From JADGHE01 sp035716025 (GTDB taxonomy: Bacteria > Pseudomonadota > Alphaproteobacteria > Rhizobiales > Xanthobacteraceae), in NCBI GenBank assembly GCA_035716025.1, contig DASTKH010000041.1, positions 62,001-126,000 on the forward strand: a stretch of 64,000 bases of DNA, given 5' to 3'. The notes beneath the pieces were generated by a model that worked only from the letters and a program-made list of their open reading frames with translations, had not been told where the DNA came from and did no database searches. The translations under genes and the position numbers were made by a program. Of this stretch, positions 1 through 7,793 are shown one piece after another (positions within the stretch are counted from its first letter, which is position 1; each line of letters starts with the position of its first letter).

Positions 1-57
1 ATTTCGCATCATCGGGTGCTCGTCAAAGCCCGACATGTTGTGCCAATCTCGAAATGT

Positions 58-77
58 TGAAGGCGGTTACGCCTTCA
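58..77. other. Perfect hairpin at window start
   Basis: An 8-base inverted repeat (TGAAGGCG / CGCCTTCA) encloses a four-base loop, GTTA. There is no T-run after it, so a Rho-independent terminator is not secure. It may end a gene lying left of the window or be part of the leader of the exported protein gene that follows. The rest of bases 1-140 holds nothing I can assign. Confidence 0.35.
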
Positions 78-146
78 CATCGCCGGGTTCCCTGGCTACC
101 AAGTCCAAACCCACCGTGATTCTTCCAAAACCACGGGATTTTGGTA

Positions 147-683
147 ATGCCGAGATCGCGCCGTCCAATCGTGTTTTCGCTGGCCCTTCTGATCGGCTGC
201 GCCGCCTTCGCAGGCGAGCCGCGGGCGCAGGGCGAAGGTCAGCCGAGTCTTGTCGGCCAGTACGGAAGCTGGGGCGTCTATGCCGGCAAGAACAACGGGC
301 ACAAGATCTGCTTTGCGTTGGCGCAGCCCGAGAGTTCGCAGACCGATCCCCCGAATCGACCGCGCGATCCGATCTATCTGTTTGTTTCCACGCGGCCGGC
401 CGACAATGTGCGCGAGGAGGTCTCCGTCATCGTCGGCTATCCCCTGCGGCGCGGCACCGATGCGAGCGCCGAAATCGACGGAGCGAAATTCGATCTGATG
501 ACGCAGGACGACAATGCCTGGGTCAAGAACGCGGCCGACGAGCCGCGCCTCGTCGAGGCTATGCGGAAAGGATCCAAGATGATCGTCCGCGGCGTGTCCA
601 CGCGAGGCACCAAGACCACGGACAATTTCTCGCTCACGGGCGTCAGCCAGGCTCTCGACCGCGTGGCGCAGGAGTGCCGCTGA
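147..683 (+). CDS. IalB-like exported protein
   Basis: The predicted protein has 178 residues. It starts with MPRSRR and a hydrophobic stretch (about residues 8-22), a signal peptide with possible cleavage after AFA-22 or RAQ-28. The mature part resembles the invasion-associated locus B family: a GSWGVY opening, a central basic and polar beta-rich region, a GxxTTDNFSL segment and a late cysteine (QECR at the C-terminus). Members are periplasmic or surface proteins found across Hyphomicrobiales; their molecular role is unclear. ATG 147 is preferred over TTG 141 because the signal peptide begins cleanly there, but neither has a clear ribosome binding site and a hairpin (125-144) abuts the start. 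Family assignment is by pattern recognition only. Confidence 0.65.
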   Translation: MPRSRRPIVFSLALLIGCAAFAGEPRAQGEGQPSLVGQYGSWGVYAGKNNGHKICFALAQPESSQTDPPNRPRDPIYLFVSTRPADNVREEVSVIVGYPLRRGTDASAEIDGAKFDLMTQDDNAWVKNAADEPRLVEAMRKGSKMIVRGVSTRGTKTTDNFSLTGVSQALDRVAQECR

Positions 684-704
684 GGGCTTTGTTGTTGCCT
701 TCCG

Positions 705-721
705 CCCGCCGCGAGGGCGGG
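705..721 (+). terminator. GC hairpin after IalB-like gene
   Basis: CCCGCC (705-710) pairs with GGCGGG (716-721) across the loop GCGAG, 22 bases after the stop codon. No clear T-tract follows, so it is at best a weak intrinsic terminator or a 3'-end stabiliser. Confidence 0.35.
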
Positions 722-854
722 TTGCGGACGCCTCGTACATCCCCCGTGAGCGCTTTTCGCCGGCCGCGGCCGCGTGGTATGCCAGAGACCCGACCGCCGC
801 GAAAGCGCGCCTGATGCGCTCCGCGCGACCGGACGGACGGAGGCCGCGACCGTC

Positions 855-1073
855 ATGGCAGCCATAGACGAAATCAACGACCGTCTCACGGAATTCAAGA
901 ATTCCGGCCTGATCGCCGATTTCGAGATCGTCGTTGCGGACGACAGCATCCGTGCGCGCGTGCAGGCCCCGCGTGGCCAGAACGCCGCGAAGGTGAAGGA
1001 ATTCGTGGTCGAGAGTCTCGAAGGACTGCTCAGCGGATCGCAGGTCAGCGTCGAGGAATCGGCCGAGTCCTGA
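855..1073 (+). CDS. Small conserved-looking hypothetical protein
   Basis: The predicted protein has 72 residues, is acidic and has no signal peptide or membrane segment. The start at ATG 855 gives MAAIDEINDRL, and a purine-rich GGAGG lies about nine bases upstream (839-843). A predicted helix-strand-strand-helix order is suggested: a charged helix (AAIDEINDRLTEF), two short strands (FEIVVAD, IRARVQA) and a helix (AKVKEFVVESLEGLL). I do not recognise the family and assign no function. It lies between two genes for exported proteins in the same direction. A longer reading from 774 would add arginine-rich sequence typical of non-coding GC-rich DNA. Confidence 0.55.
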   Translation: MAAIDEINDRLTEFKNSGLIADFEIVVADDSIRARVQAPRGQNAAKVKEFVVESLEGLLSGSQVSVEESAES

Positions 1074-1214
1074 GCGGCCGCGGCTTCCGTTCGGGATGGG
1101 CGACGGCTTGACGGGCCGTCGCGCGTGGCAAAAGCTTGCCGGCACGTATGTCGGACGCCCCGGCCGGGAGAGCGGGGCGCTGGCGCAATCGTTGCTTCCG
1201 CAAGGAGATTATCC

Positions 1215-1691
1215 ATGAATCGCCGGACGGCTTTGCTTCTTCTCTGCGCGCTCACGGCCGCTTCTGCCGCGACCCCCGCTTCGGCGCAGCGCGCCAAGGT
1301 CGGCACGCTCGACTGCGATATTTCCGCCGGCATGGGACTGATCCTCGGCTCGCGCAAGGAGGTGCGCTGCCGGTTCAGTCCCTCGGGCCGCGGCCGGCCC
1401 GAGGTCTATGTCGGAAGCATCACGAAGTTCGGGCTCGATGTCGGGGCTACGGCCGGCGGCCGCATGGTCTGGGCGGTCTATGCCCCGACCAGCCTGCGGC
1501 GGCGCGGCGCTCTCGCCGGCACCTATTCGGGTGCGAGCGGGGAAGCGACCGTGGGCGGCGGGCTCGGCGCCAATGTGCTGCTCGGCGGCAACAACCGCAC
1601 GATCGCCCTGCAACCCGTTTCCATCCAGGCGCAGGCCGGGCTCAATTTGGCCGTCGGCGTCGCCGGCCTGACACTCGTTGCGGCGCGCTGA
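1215..1691 (+). CDS. DUF992 domain exported protein
   Basis: The predicted protein has 158 residues. Residues 1-24 form a typical signal peptide ending in ASA before Q25. The mature part matches the DUF992 pattern known from Hyphomicrobiales: GTLDCDIS, GLILGSRKEVRC, YVGSITKFGLDVG, MVWAVYAP, GxLAGTYxGAS, GANVLLGG and IALQPVS. The two cysteines at about residues 35 and 55 could form a disulfide. A ribosome binding site AAGGAG (1202-1207) sits eight bases before ATG 1215. The family has no known biochemical function. The stop codon is the left edge of a 12-base palindrome. Confidence 0.8.
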   Translation: MNRRTALLLLCALTAASAATPASAQRAKVGTLDCDISAGMGLILGSRKEVRCRFSPSGRGRPEVYVGSITKFGLDVGATAGGRMVWAVYAPTSLRRRGALAGTYSGASGEATVGGGLGANVLLGGNNRTIALQPVSIQAQAGLNLAVGVAGLTLVAAR

Positions 1692-1724
1692 CCCGGGTCA
1701 CTCCGCGGCGCGGCCGCGCCGCGG
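1689..1724. terminator. Two tandem palindromes between convergent genes
   Basis: TGACCCGGGTCA (1689-1700) is a perfect 12-base palindrome that includes the stop codon of the DUF992 gene. After two bases a perfect 22-base palindrome follows (1703-1724; half-site CCGCGGCGCGG). They fill most of the gap between the plus-strand DUF992 gene and the minus-strand ABC binding-protein gene, so a bidirectional transcription end is the simplest reading. No T-run is visible on either side. Confidence 0.45.
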
Positions 1725-1735
1725 GCAGGCTCCGG

Positions 1736-2749
1736 TCACTGGAAGATCTCGTTGAACTTGCGTTTGATGCGCCCGCTTTCCTTTTCGATATAGGCGTAGT
1801 CGATGGGGATGATCTTGATGTCCTTGAGGGACGGTGCGCCGGCGGGCGGCGCGATATCGACGCGCGCGGCATAGCCGCCCCCTTCCGGAAACAGCTTCTG
1901 CACGGGCTCGCTCAGCATGAAAGTCGCGAACAGCTTGGCGGCGTTGGGATGGGGCGAGCCCTTGATCACCGACGTCGGCGAGGGGATCACGAAGACGCCG
2001 TCCGCGGGATAGAGCGTCTTCATGGGGTGCCCCTTCTTGCGCTCGTCGGCGGCATAGGAGTCGAGCGCGCCGACGGCAATCAGCCGCTCGCCGCGCTTGA
2101 GCATGTCGGAGGCCTGCTGGTTGCTCTGCACCACCATAATGTCGTTGGCGCGCAGCTTCTCGTAGAAGCTCCAGCCGCGGTTCTTGGACATCATGCCTAC
2201 CACCGAGACCTGCAGCGACGTGAAGGAGGGATCGGTGGTGACGAGCTTGCCCTTGTATTTCGGGTCGAGCACGTCGTTCCAGTTCTTCGGTTCGTCGGCG
2301 GGCGCAACCTTGTCCTCGCGCAGATAAATGGTCATGAGGTTCAGCCGCTGCGCCACATAGTTCCCTTCCGGGTCCTTGGCGGCGTCAGGAATCTTGTCGA
2401 AACCGGCTGGCTTGAACGCTACGAACAGGCCCTTGCGGGTCATGGCGGCCGCCGCGGCGGGATCGGACGTGGTCATCACGTCGGCGGCGGCCGTGCCGGC
2501 GTCGCTCTCCTGCTGGAAGCGGCGCAGGATGGCCGAGCCGCCGGAGCGGAACATCTCGACCTTGATGCCGTAAGCCTGCTCGAACAGATCGACGATTTTC
2601 TGGCCGATCGCGACCGGCGTCGAGGTGTACCAGACGAGCTTGCCTTCCTTCTTGGCCGCCTCCACGTCGACCGCATCCTGCGCACGCGCCGGCCCGCCGA
2701 ACGCGGCGAGGGCACCCGTCAAGACCATCATCGCTACCTGTCTTCGCAT
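1736..2749 (-). CDS. ABC transporter substrate-binding protein, Fe(III)/polyamine type
   Basis: The predicted protein has 337 residues, with a signal peptide ending in ARA-QDA (about residue 23). The mature start, EGKLVWYTSTPVAIGQKIVDLFEQAYGIKVEMFRSG in two halves, is the pattern of the periplasmic binding-protein group that holds FbpA, PotD and AfuA-like proteins. Later segments (QQESDAGTAAADVMTTSD, GYAARVD) agree. A ribosome binding site GGGAGGA lies seven bases before ATG 2749. It is the last gene of a minus-strand run of permease, ATPase and hydrolase. I see no iron-binding tyrosine pair that I could place with certainty, so the ligand is open; an organic ligand is possible given the hydrolase gene next door. 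Confidence 0.85.
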   Translation of the reverse strand: MRRQVAMMVLTGALAAFGGPARAQDAVDVEAAKKEGKLVWYTSTPVAIGQKIVDLFEQAYGIKVEMFRSGGSAILRRFQQESDAGTAAADVMTTSDPAAAAAMTRKGLFVAFKPAGFDKIPDAAKDPEGNYVAQRLNLMTIYLREDKVAPADEPKNWNDVLDPKYKGKLVTTDPSFTSLQVSVVGMMSKNRGWSFYEKLRANDIMVVQSNQQASDMLKRGERLIAVGALDSYAADERKKGHPMKTLYPADGVFVIPSPTSVIKGSPHPNAAKLFATFMLSEPVQKLFPEGGGYAARVDIAPPAGAPSLKDIKIIPIDYAYIEKESGRIKRKFNEIFQ

Positions 2750-2812
2750 GTCTCGTTCCTCCCGATCGGTCCTGGAAAGCTCTTGCCGCGGCGGCTTTTG
2801 GGTCCTGCGGCG

Positions 2813-3742
2813 TCAATGCCCCGTGTAGCGCGGCTGCGGCTGGGTGAAGAAGCTGAGCAGGATGTGGTGCACGATCTCATAGTTCTTCTGCTGCAGCGAG
2901 GCATGCGAGATGCCGGCCATGACGGCAAACTGCTTGTCGGGATTGGGCAGCCTCTCGAAGAACTTCACAAGGTCCGTGAAGCTTGCGATCCCGTCCCACT
3001 GGCCGCGCATGATGAGCGTCGGCACCGTGATGTCCTCCGGATTGACCACCGGCAGTTTCGTGCACATGTCGACATAGGTTCCGATCGGCACCGAATCGTC
3101 GAGCGCGAGGATCGCGTCCGCGAACGCGTCGATGACGGACTGCTCGGCCGTGCCCGGGTGGTCGCGATCGAAGATCGACTGCACGAAGGCACGGTCGATC
3201 GGCCGGCGGTTGCCGCCCTTGATATAGTCGGGCAGCTTCTTGCGCCGCTGCGCGAGCGTCGGCGAACCTTCGCCCGTCCACACGAAGGCATCGAGCACGA
3301 GCCGCTTCACCCGTTCGGGATGTCGCGCGGCGAAGACCGCCGCGCGCAGCGCGCCGGACGAAATGCCGTAGACGAGCAGCGGGCCGCAGTTCCGGAGATT
3401 CAGGATGTATTCGGATGCGGCCGCGCAATCGTCGGCGCCGGTCGCGATGTCGCAGGGGATGTCGCGCGTCTTGTCGGAGCGGCCATAGCCTTCCATGTCC
3501 ACGCACCAGGTGTCGAACCCGTAACGCGCGAACACGTCCATGGCCGAGGAATCGCTGCGTCCCGGAACCTGCAGATCGAAGGTCGGCTGCGAGGCCATGG
3601 ACGATCCGTGCACGAACAGGATGGTGCCGCGCTTCTGCGGCAGAGGCGTGCGCTTCTCCCAGAGGAACAGCCGGACATCCCCCTTCTTCGTCCAGTGTTC
3701 CTCGCCGGCAATCACGGCTGCGGGGGCGACGGGTTTGTTCAT
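2813..3742 (-). CDS. Alpha/beta hydrolase inside ABC operon
   Basis: The predicted protein has 309 residues and no signal peptide, so it is probably cytoplasmic. The fold is shown by the oxyanion segment ILFVHGSS (41-48), the nucleophile elbow GISSG (126-130, Ser128), an acid in LIMRGQWDG and the C-terminal histidine in MAGISHAS. ATG 3742 overlaps the stop codon of the upstream ATPase gene in ATGA, which implies translational coupling. A longer reading to 3778 is unlikely because the conserved part begins later. Being coupled between transporter subunits suggests it acts on the imported compound, for example an ester or amide, but no substrate can be read from the sequence. Confidence 0.85.
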   Translation of the reverse strand: MNKPVAPAAVIAGEEHWTKKGDVRLFLWEKRTPLPQKRGTILFVHGSSMASQPTFDLQVPGRSDSSAMDVFARYGFDTWCVDMEGYGRSDKTRDIPCDIATGADDCAAASEYILNLRNCGPLLVYGISSGALRAAVFAARHPERVKRLVLDAFVWTGEGSPTLAQRRKKLPDYIKGGNRRPIDRAFVQSIFDRDHPGTAEQSVIDAFADAILALDDSVPIGTYVDMCTKLPVVNPEDITVPTLIMRGQWDGIASFTDLVKFFERLPNPDKQFAVMAGISHASLQQKNYEIVHHILLSFFTQPQPRYTGH

Positions 3743-4836
3743 GAAATGCTCTCCACCTCTTGCCGGAAGACGCTGCACTGGGCGGCGTCGATGTCGATCG
3801 CAACGCTCTCGCCCGGCGCGAATTGCTGCAGGGGGTGCGTCTGCACGCGCAGCACCTCGCCCGTGGGTAGCGTAGCGTAATATTCGCTGAGGTTCCCGAG
3901 GAAAGTGCGGTCGCTGATCGTCGCCTGCGCGAGCGAACCGTTACCGGACCGAAGCCGGATGTTTTCCGGCCGCACCACCACCTCCACGGCGTCGCCCTCC
4001 GCGGTGCCGTCCGGCAGGGCGACGTCGAGCCGCAGCCCGCCCGGGAGCGCGATCGAACCCGTGCCGTTCCGCGCCGCGATCACCTTGCCGGGCAGCAGGT
4101 TCATCAGCCCCATGAAATCCGCGACGATGCGGTTTGCCGGCCGTTCGTAGACCTCGCGCGGCGTGCCGTACTGCTGCAGGCGGCCGCCGTGCATCACCGC
4201 GACCTTGTCGGAGAGCGCGAGAGCCTCGGCCTGGTCGTGGGTGACGTAGACGAAGGTGATGCCGGTGCGCCGCTGCAGCTGCTTGAGCTCGCTGCGCATG
4301 CGCTCGCGCAGCTTGGCGTCGAGGTTCGAGAGCGGCTCGTCGAGGAGGAGGATCCCCGGCTCGACGACGAGCGAGCGGGCGAGCGCCACGCGCTGCTGCT
4401 GGCCGCCCGACAGCTCGTTGGGAAACCGCGATTCGAGTCCCGTGAGATTGACGAGCGCGAGCGCTTCTTCGACTTTACGCCGCGCCGCGGCGGCCGGCAC
4501 CTTCCGCAGCTTGAGGCCGAACACGACGTTTTCGTACACGGTCTTGTGCGGCCAGACGGCATAGTTCTGGAACACCATGCCCATGCCGCGCTCTTCCGGC
4601 GGCACCACGTTGCCGGGGGCCGACAGCAGCCGCTCGTCGGCGTGGATCGTGCCGGCGTCGGGCACGAGATATCCCGCGATCAGCCGCAACGTCGTAGTCT
4701 TGCCGCAGCCGGAGGGTCCGAGCAGCGTGACGAACTGGTTGTTCTCGATTTCGAGATCGAGCTCGCTCAAGGCCGCGAACGCGGTCTCGCCCGTGCCGAA
4801 GCGTTTCGAAAGACCCTTGATGCTGATGCCCGCCAT
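3739..4836 (-). CDS. ABC transporter ATPase, FbpC/PotA type
   Basis: The predicted protein has 365 residues. The nucleotide-binding domain shows Walker A GPSGCGKTT (about residues 40-48), a Q-loop in VFQNYAVWPH, the signature LSGGQQQRVALARSL, Walker B ILLLDEPLSNLD and the switch histidine in YVTHDQAEA. A C-terminal TOBE-like region follows (VVVRPENIRLR, near residue 290). This architecture belongs to importers for Fe(III), polyamines, 2-aminoethylphosphonate and related solutes. The gene lies 43 bases after the permease gene and overlaps the hydrolase gene by four bases. Confidence 0.92.
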   Translation of the reverse strand: MAGISIKGLSKRFGTGETAFAALSELDLEIENNQFVTLLGPSGCGKTTTLRLIAGYLVPDAGTIHADERLLSAPGNVVPPEERGMGMVFQNYAVWPHKTVYENVVFGLKLRKVPAAAARRKVEEALALVNLTGLESRFPNELSGGQQQRVALARSLVVEPGILLLDEPLSNLDAKLRERMRSELKQLQRRTGITFVYVTHDQAEALALSDKVAVMHGGRLQQYGTPREVYERPANRIVADFMGLMNLLPGKVIAARNGTGSIALPGGLRLDVALPDGTAEGDAVEVVVRPENIRLRSGNGSLAQATISDRTFLGNLSEYYATLPTGEVLRVQTHPLQQFAPGESVAIDIDAAQCSVFRQEVESIS

Positions 4837-4879
4837 CAGCCTGTGCCTTCTTCTTCAGGGATGTCGCCGTATGTCCCAG

Positions 4880-6691
4880 TCATGCGGCGGCTCCCTGACC
4901 GGTCGTCCGCTGCGCGATGCCGCCGCCCCCGAGCTTGTTGGCAAGCAGAATTGCGCAACCGATGATGATCATGTTGATGATGGCGAGCGCGGCCACAGGT
5001 TCCACATAGCCCGTCTCATACAGATTGAATACCGCGACCGCGAGCGTGATCGAGCCCGACGAGAACAGCAGAATCGAGGCCGATAGCTCCTGGATCACCG
5101 GGACGAACACCAGGAGCCAGCCCGCGAACAGCCCGGGGCGGATGAGCGGCAGCGTCACCTCGCGCATGATCGTGGACCAGCGCGCGCCGAGAATCTGCGC
5201 GCTCTCCTCGAGCGAGGGATCGACCTGCCGCAGCGAGGCATTGGCGGCGCGCACGCTCAGCGGAATATAGCGCCCCACATAGGCGAGCAGCAGGATCGCC
5301 AGCGTGCCGTAAAGCGCAATCGGCATCCGCAACCAGAACTGAATCAGCGCCACCGCGACCACGATGCCGGGCAGACCGAGTGGGATGAGCGAGGCGTAGT
5401 CGATGAGCCGGCGGCCGGGCAGCGTCGTCCGCAGGTCGATCCAGCCGATCACCGCACCCAGCGCCACTGCGAGGCAGGCTGCGGCGGTTGCGAGCATCAG
5501 GCTGTTGAGGATCGCCCGCTGGGTGACATTGTAGTCGAACAGGATGAACTTGTAGTGGGCGAGCGTAAGCCCCTTCCAGAAATCGAGACCCCAGGACTTG
5601 GAGATCGACACGGCGATCAGCGTCGCATAGGGGGCGACGATCGCCACCAGGAACACGAGAACGCCGAAGGAAAACAGCGCCCAGCGCCATGCGCCAAGCT
5701 GCATCAGCTGCGGCCGTGCGCCCTTGCCGGCGAGTGTCACGAACGAGCGTCGCGCGAGGAACGCGCGCTGGAGGTAGAGCGCGACAACCGTGATGACCAC
5801 GAAAACCAGCGACAGCGCGGAGGCAAGCCCGTATTCGGGCGGGTAGTCGAACAGTGCATAGATGCGCGTCGGCAATGTGACGATGCGTCCGGGAAGCCCG
5901 ATGATCGCCTGCGAGCCGAACAGCGCGATGGCATTGACGAAGGCGAGCAGCGTGCCGGACAGGATCGCGGGCGCAACGAGCGGCGCTGTTATGGAGAGGG
6001 CCGTGCGAAACTTGCTCGCGCCGAGAATTTGCGCCGCCTCCTCGTAGGAGGCATCGACCGACTGCAGCGCGCTCGAAGCGAGAAGATACACATAGGGAAA
6101 TGTGTGCAGCACGGTGACGAGCACGAGCCCGGTCATTGAGAAGATGTTGAAGTGGAGCCAGGGCAGGCCAAGAACCTCGCGCGCGAATACGTTGACGAGC
6201 CCGGCATTGGGGCTGAACAGGTAGACGAAGGCGATGGCCGTGAGAAACGGCGGCGAGAGATAGGAGAGGCTCGCGGTGATCTGCAGCAGGCGTTTGCCCG
6301 GCACGTCCGTGCGAGAGACGGCGAAGGCGAGCACGACGCCGATGAGGAGGCTGATGAGCCCGGTCCAAGCGCCGAGCACGAGGGAGTTCTTGAGCGCGCT
6401 GACATAAAGCCTGCCGGTCAGCACCTCGGCATAATGGCCAAGGCCCAAGCCCTCCTCGCCCAAGAGGCTGCCGAGAATGAGCGAGCCGATCGGCAGCACG
6501 ACGAGCACGGCGAGAGCCGCCACGGCCGCCCCCATCACGACGTGTTCGAGGCGGATGCGGTAGCGCGGTGCCGCGCGGTGCACGCCGGTCCGGCCCGGTA
6601 TCGCGGCGCTGGGTGAGGTCGCGGTCAAGCCTCGATAAGCCTCCGAGGGGGTCGCGCGGATGAACCAGAAAGTTTTGCCGTCTGTCAACAA
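4880..6691 (-). CDS. ABC transporter permease, fused two-domain FbpB type
   Basis: The predicted protein has about 600 residues and a double set of membrane helices, the arrangement of FbpB-type permeases in which both transmembrane halves are one chain. The first helix is near residues 53-75. Each half carries an EAA-like loop: SYEEAAQILGASKFRTALSI in the first and SLEESAQILGARWSTIMREV in the second, both followed by a proline-rich turn to the next helix. The start at TTG 6691 is uncertain: no ribosome binding site is visible, the first 45 residues look poorly conserved and a later GTG near 6583 is possible. It is the first gene of the minus-strand importer operon. Confidence 0.88.
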   Translation of the reverse strand: MLTDGKTFWFIRATPSEAYRGLTATSPSAAIPGRTGVHRAAPRYRIRLEHVVMGAAVAALAVLVVLPIGSLILGSLLGEEGLGLGHYAEVLTGRLYVSALKNSLVLGAWTGLISLLIGVVLAFAVSRTDVPGKRLLQITASLSYLSPPFLTAIAFVYLFSPNAGLVNVFAREVLGLPWLHFNIFSMTGLVLVTVLHTFPYVYLLASSALQSVDASYEEAAQILGASKFRTALSITAPLVAPAILSGTLLAFVNAIALFGSQAIIGLPGRIVTLPTRIYALFDYPPEYGLASALSLVFVVITVVALYLQRAFLARRSFVTLAGKGARPQLMQLGAWRWALFSFGVLVFLVAIVAPYATLIAVSISKSWGLDFWKGLTLAHYKFILFDYNVTQRAILNSLMLATAAACLAVALGAVIGWIDLRTTLPGRRLIDYASLIPLGLPGIVVAVALIQFWLRMPIALYGTLAILLLAYVGRYIPLSVRAANASLRQVDPSLEESAQILGARWSTIMREVTLPLIRPGLFAGWLLVFVPVIQELSASILLFSSGSITLAVAVFNLYETGYVEPVAALAIINMIIIGCAILLANKLGGGGIAQRTTGQGAAA

Positions 6692-6829
6692 ACGGCCCGG
6701 GATGAAACACCGCAGAGCGGATCTTCTTCCGGACCGCAGGCGATTGCGACGGCCCTGTTATCCCGCGCTGCCGATCCCTCCGGCTTTGCGCTATGCTCCG
6801 CGTTGCCGGACATCTCGACGGAGCGGACG

Positions 6830-7684
6830 ATGATGGCCTTTGCGCAAGCGGTGCGGGCATTGGTGGCAGGCGGCGCGCTCGCGCTTTCCGCCGGCGCGGC
6901 TCTGGCGCAGCCCGTCGCGCCTTCGCCCGGGCCGGCGGCGAAGCCCGAGATGAGGGAGAACTGTCCCGGCCTGATCGCGTCGCCGCCTGCCAGGCTGCGG
7001 CCGGCGGCGTTCCGGGCCGCGGCTCTCGAATCCGACCAGGTGCGGATCAGCTATGTGGGGCATTCGACCTTCCTGATCGAAAGCCCGCATCTCGTGCGCA
7101 TCGCGACGGACTACAACGATTATGTCAAGCCGTCGGTGCTGCCGGACATCGTGACGATGAACCACGCCCATTCGTCGCACTATACGGACCGCCCGGAACC
7201 CGGGATCAAGCACGTTCTGCGCGGCTGGGCGGAAAACGAGCAACCCGCGCGGCACGACATCCGGTACGCAGACGTGCGGGTGCGCAACGTGCCGACCAAT
7301 ATCCGCTCCTTCGGCGGCACGACGGAGCGACACGGCAACTCGATCTTCATTTACGAGATCGCCAATCTGTGCATCGCCCATCTCGGGCATCTGCACCACA
7401 CGCTGACGCAGCAGCAGCTCAACGAAATCGGTCGTATCGATATCGTCATGGTGCCGGTCGACGGCACCTATACGCTCGATCTCGACGGCATGATCGAGGT
7501 GATCGAGGCGCTGAAGGCGCAGGTGGTGATCCCGATGCACTATTTCAGCGCCTACACGCTCGACCGCTTCGTCGAACGGGTGCGCGAGCGTTTCGCCGTG
7601 GAGCGGCGGGATGTTCCATCGATCGTGGTCTCGAAGACGACGCTGCCCGCCAAGCCGACCGTTCTCGTGCTGCCGGGCCGCTGA
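6830..7684 (+). CDS. Exported metallo-beta-lactamase-fold protein with altered metal motif
   Basis: The predicted protein has 284 residues, with a signal peptide ending near ALA-26. ATG 6830 has GGAG (6820-6823) six bases upstream. The fold is shown by VRISYVGHSTFLIES (71-85), an ATDYN segment (92-96), the metal motif region 112-117, GHLHHTL, VPVDGTYTLD and VIPMHY. The motif reads H-A-H-S-S-H where the family has HxHxDH, so Ser116 replaces the metal-binding aspartate. UlaG-like or related lactonase-type hydrolases are the nearest family by eye. It is divergent from the importer operon, with a 138-base gap. Function is not assigned; altered metal content or loss of catalysis are both possible. 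Confidence 0.75.
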   Translation: MMAFAQAVRALVAGGALALSAGAALAQPVAPSPGPAAKPEMRENCPGLIASPPARLRPAAFRAAALESDQVRISYVGHSTFLIESPHLVRIATDYNDYVKPSVLPDIVTMNHAHSSHYTDRPEPGIKHVLRGWAENEQPARHDIRYADVRVRNVPTNIRSFGGTTERHGNSIFIYEIANLCIAHLGHLHHTLTQQQLNEIGRIDIVMVPVDGTYTLDLDGMIEVIEALKAQVVIPMHYFSAYTLDRFVERVRERFAVERRDVPSIVVSKTTLPAKPTVLVLPGR

Positions 7685-7737
7685 ACGCTTTCGCTGCGGC
7701 GGACAGGTTGAGACCGGCTCCGCCTGACGTTTCCATG

Positions 7738-7771
7738 AAAAAAAATCGGGCGGCGCCCAGTGCGCCGCCCG
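7738..7771 (-). terminator. Strong intrinsic terminator for the minus-strand binding-protein gene
   Basis: CGGGCGGCGC (7747-7756) pairs perfectly with GCGCCGCCCG (7762-7771) across CCAGT. Read on the minus strand, the stem is followed by one A and then eight Ts (7745-7738), a textbook Rho-independent terminator 23 bases after the stop of the binding-protein gene. It may also slow transcription from the plus-strand gene ending at 7684. Confidence 0.85.
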
Positions 7772-7793
7772 TTCGTTCACGGTGTACGGGCCC

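Noticed and set aside
1136..3880. A plus-strand open frame of over 900 codons across DUF992, the binding protein and the hydrolase
   Set aside because: It is arginine-, glycine- and alanine-rich without any domain, and lies opposite or out of frame to three recognisable genes with their own ribosome binding sites. GC-rich DNA yields such frames.
4880..6691. Permease frame as two separate genes
   Set aside because: One continuous frame runs through both membrane halves, which is normal for FbpB-type permeases, so no break is present.
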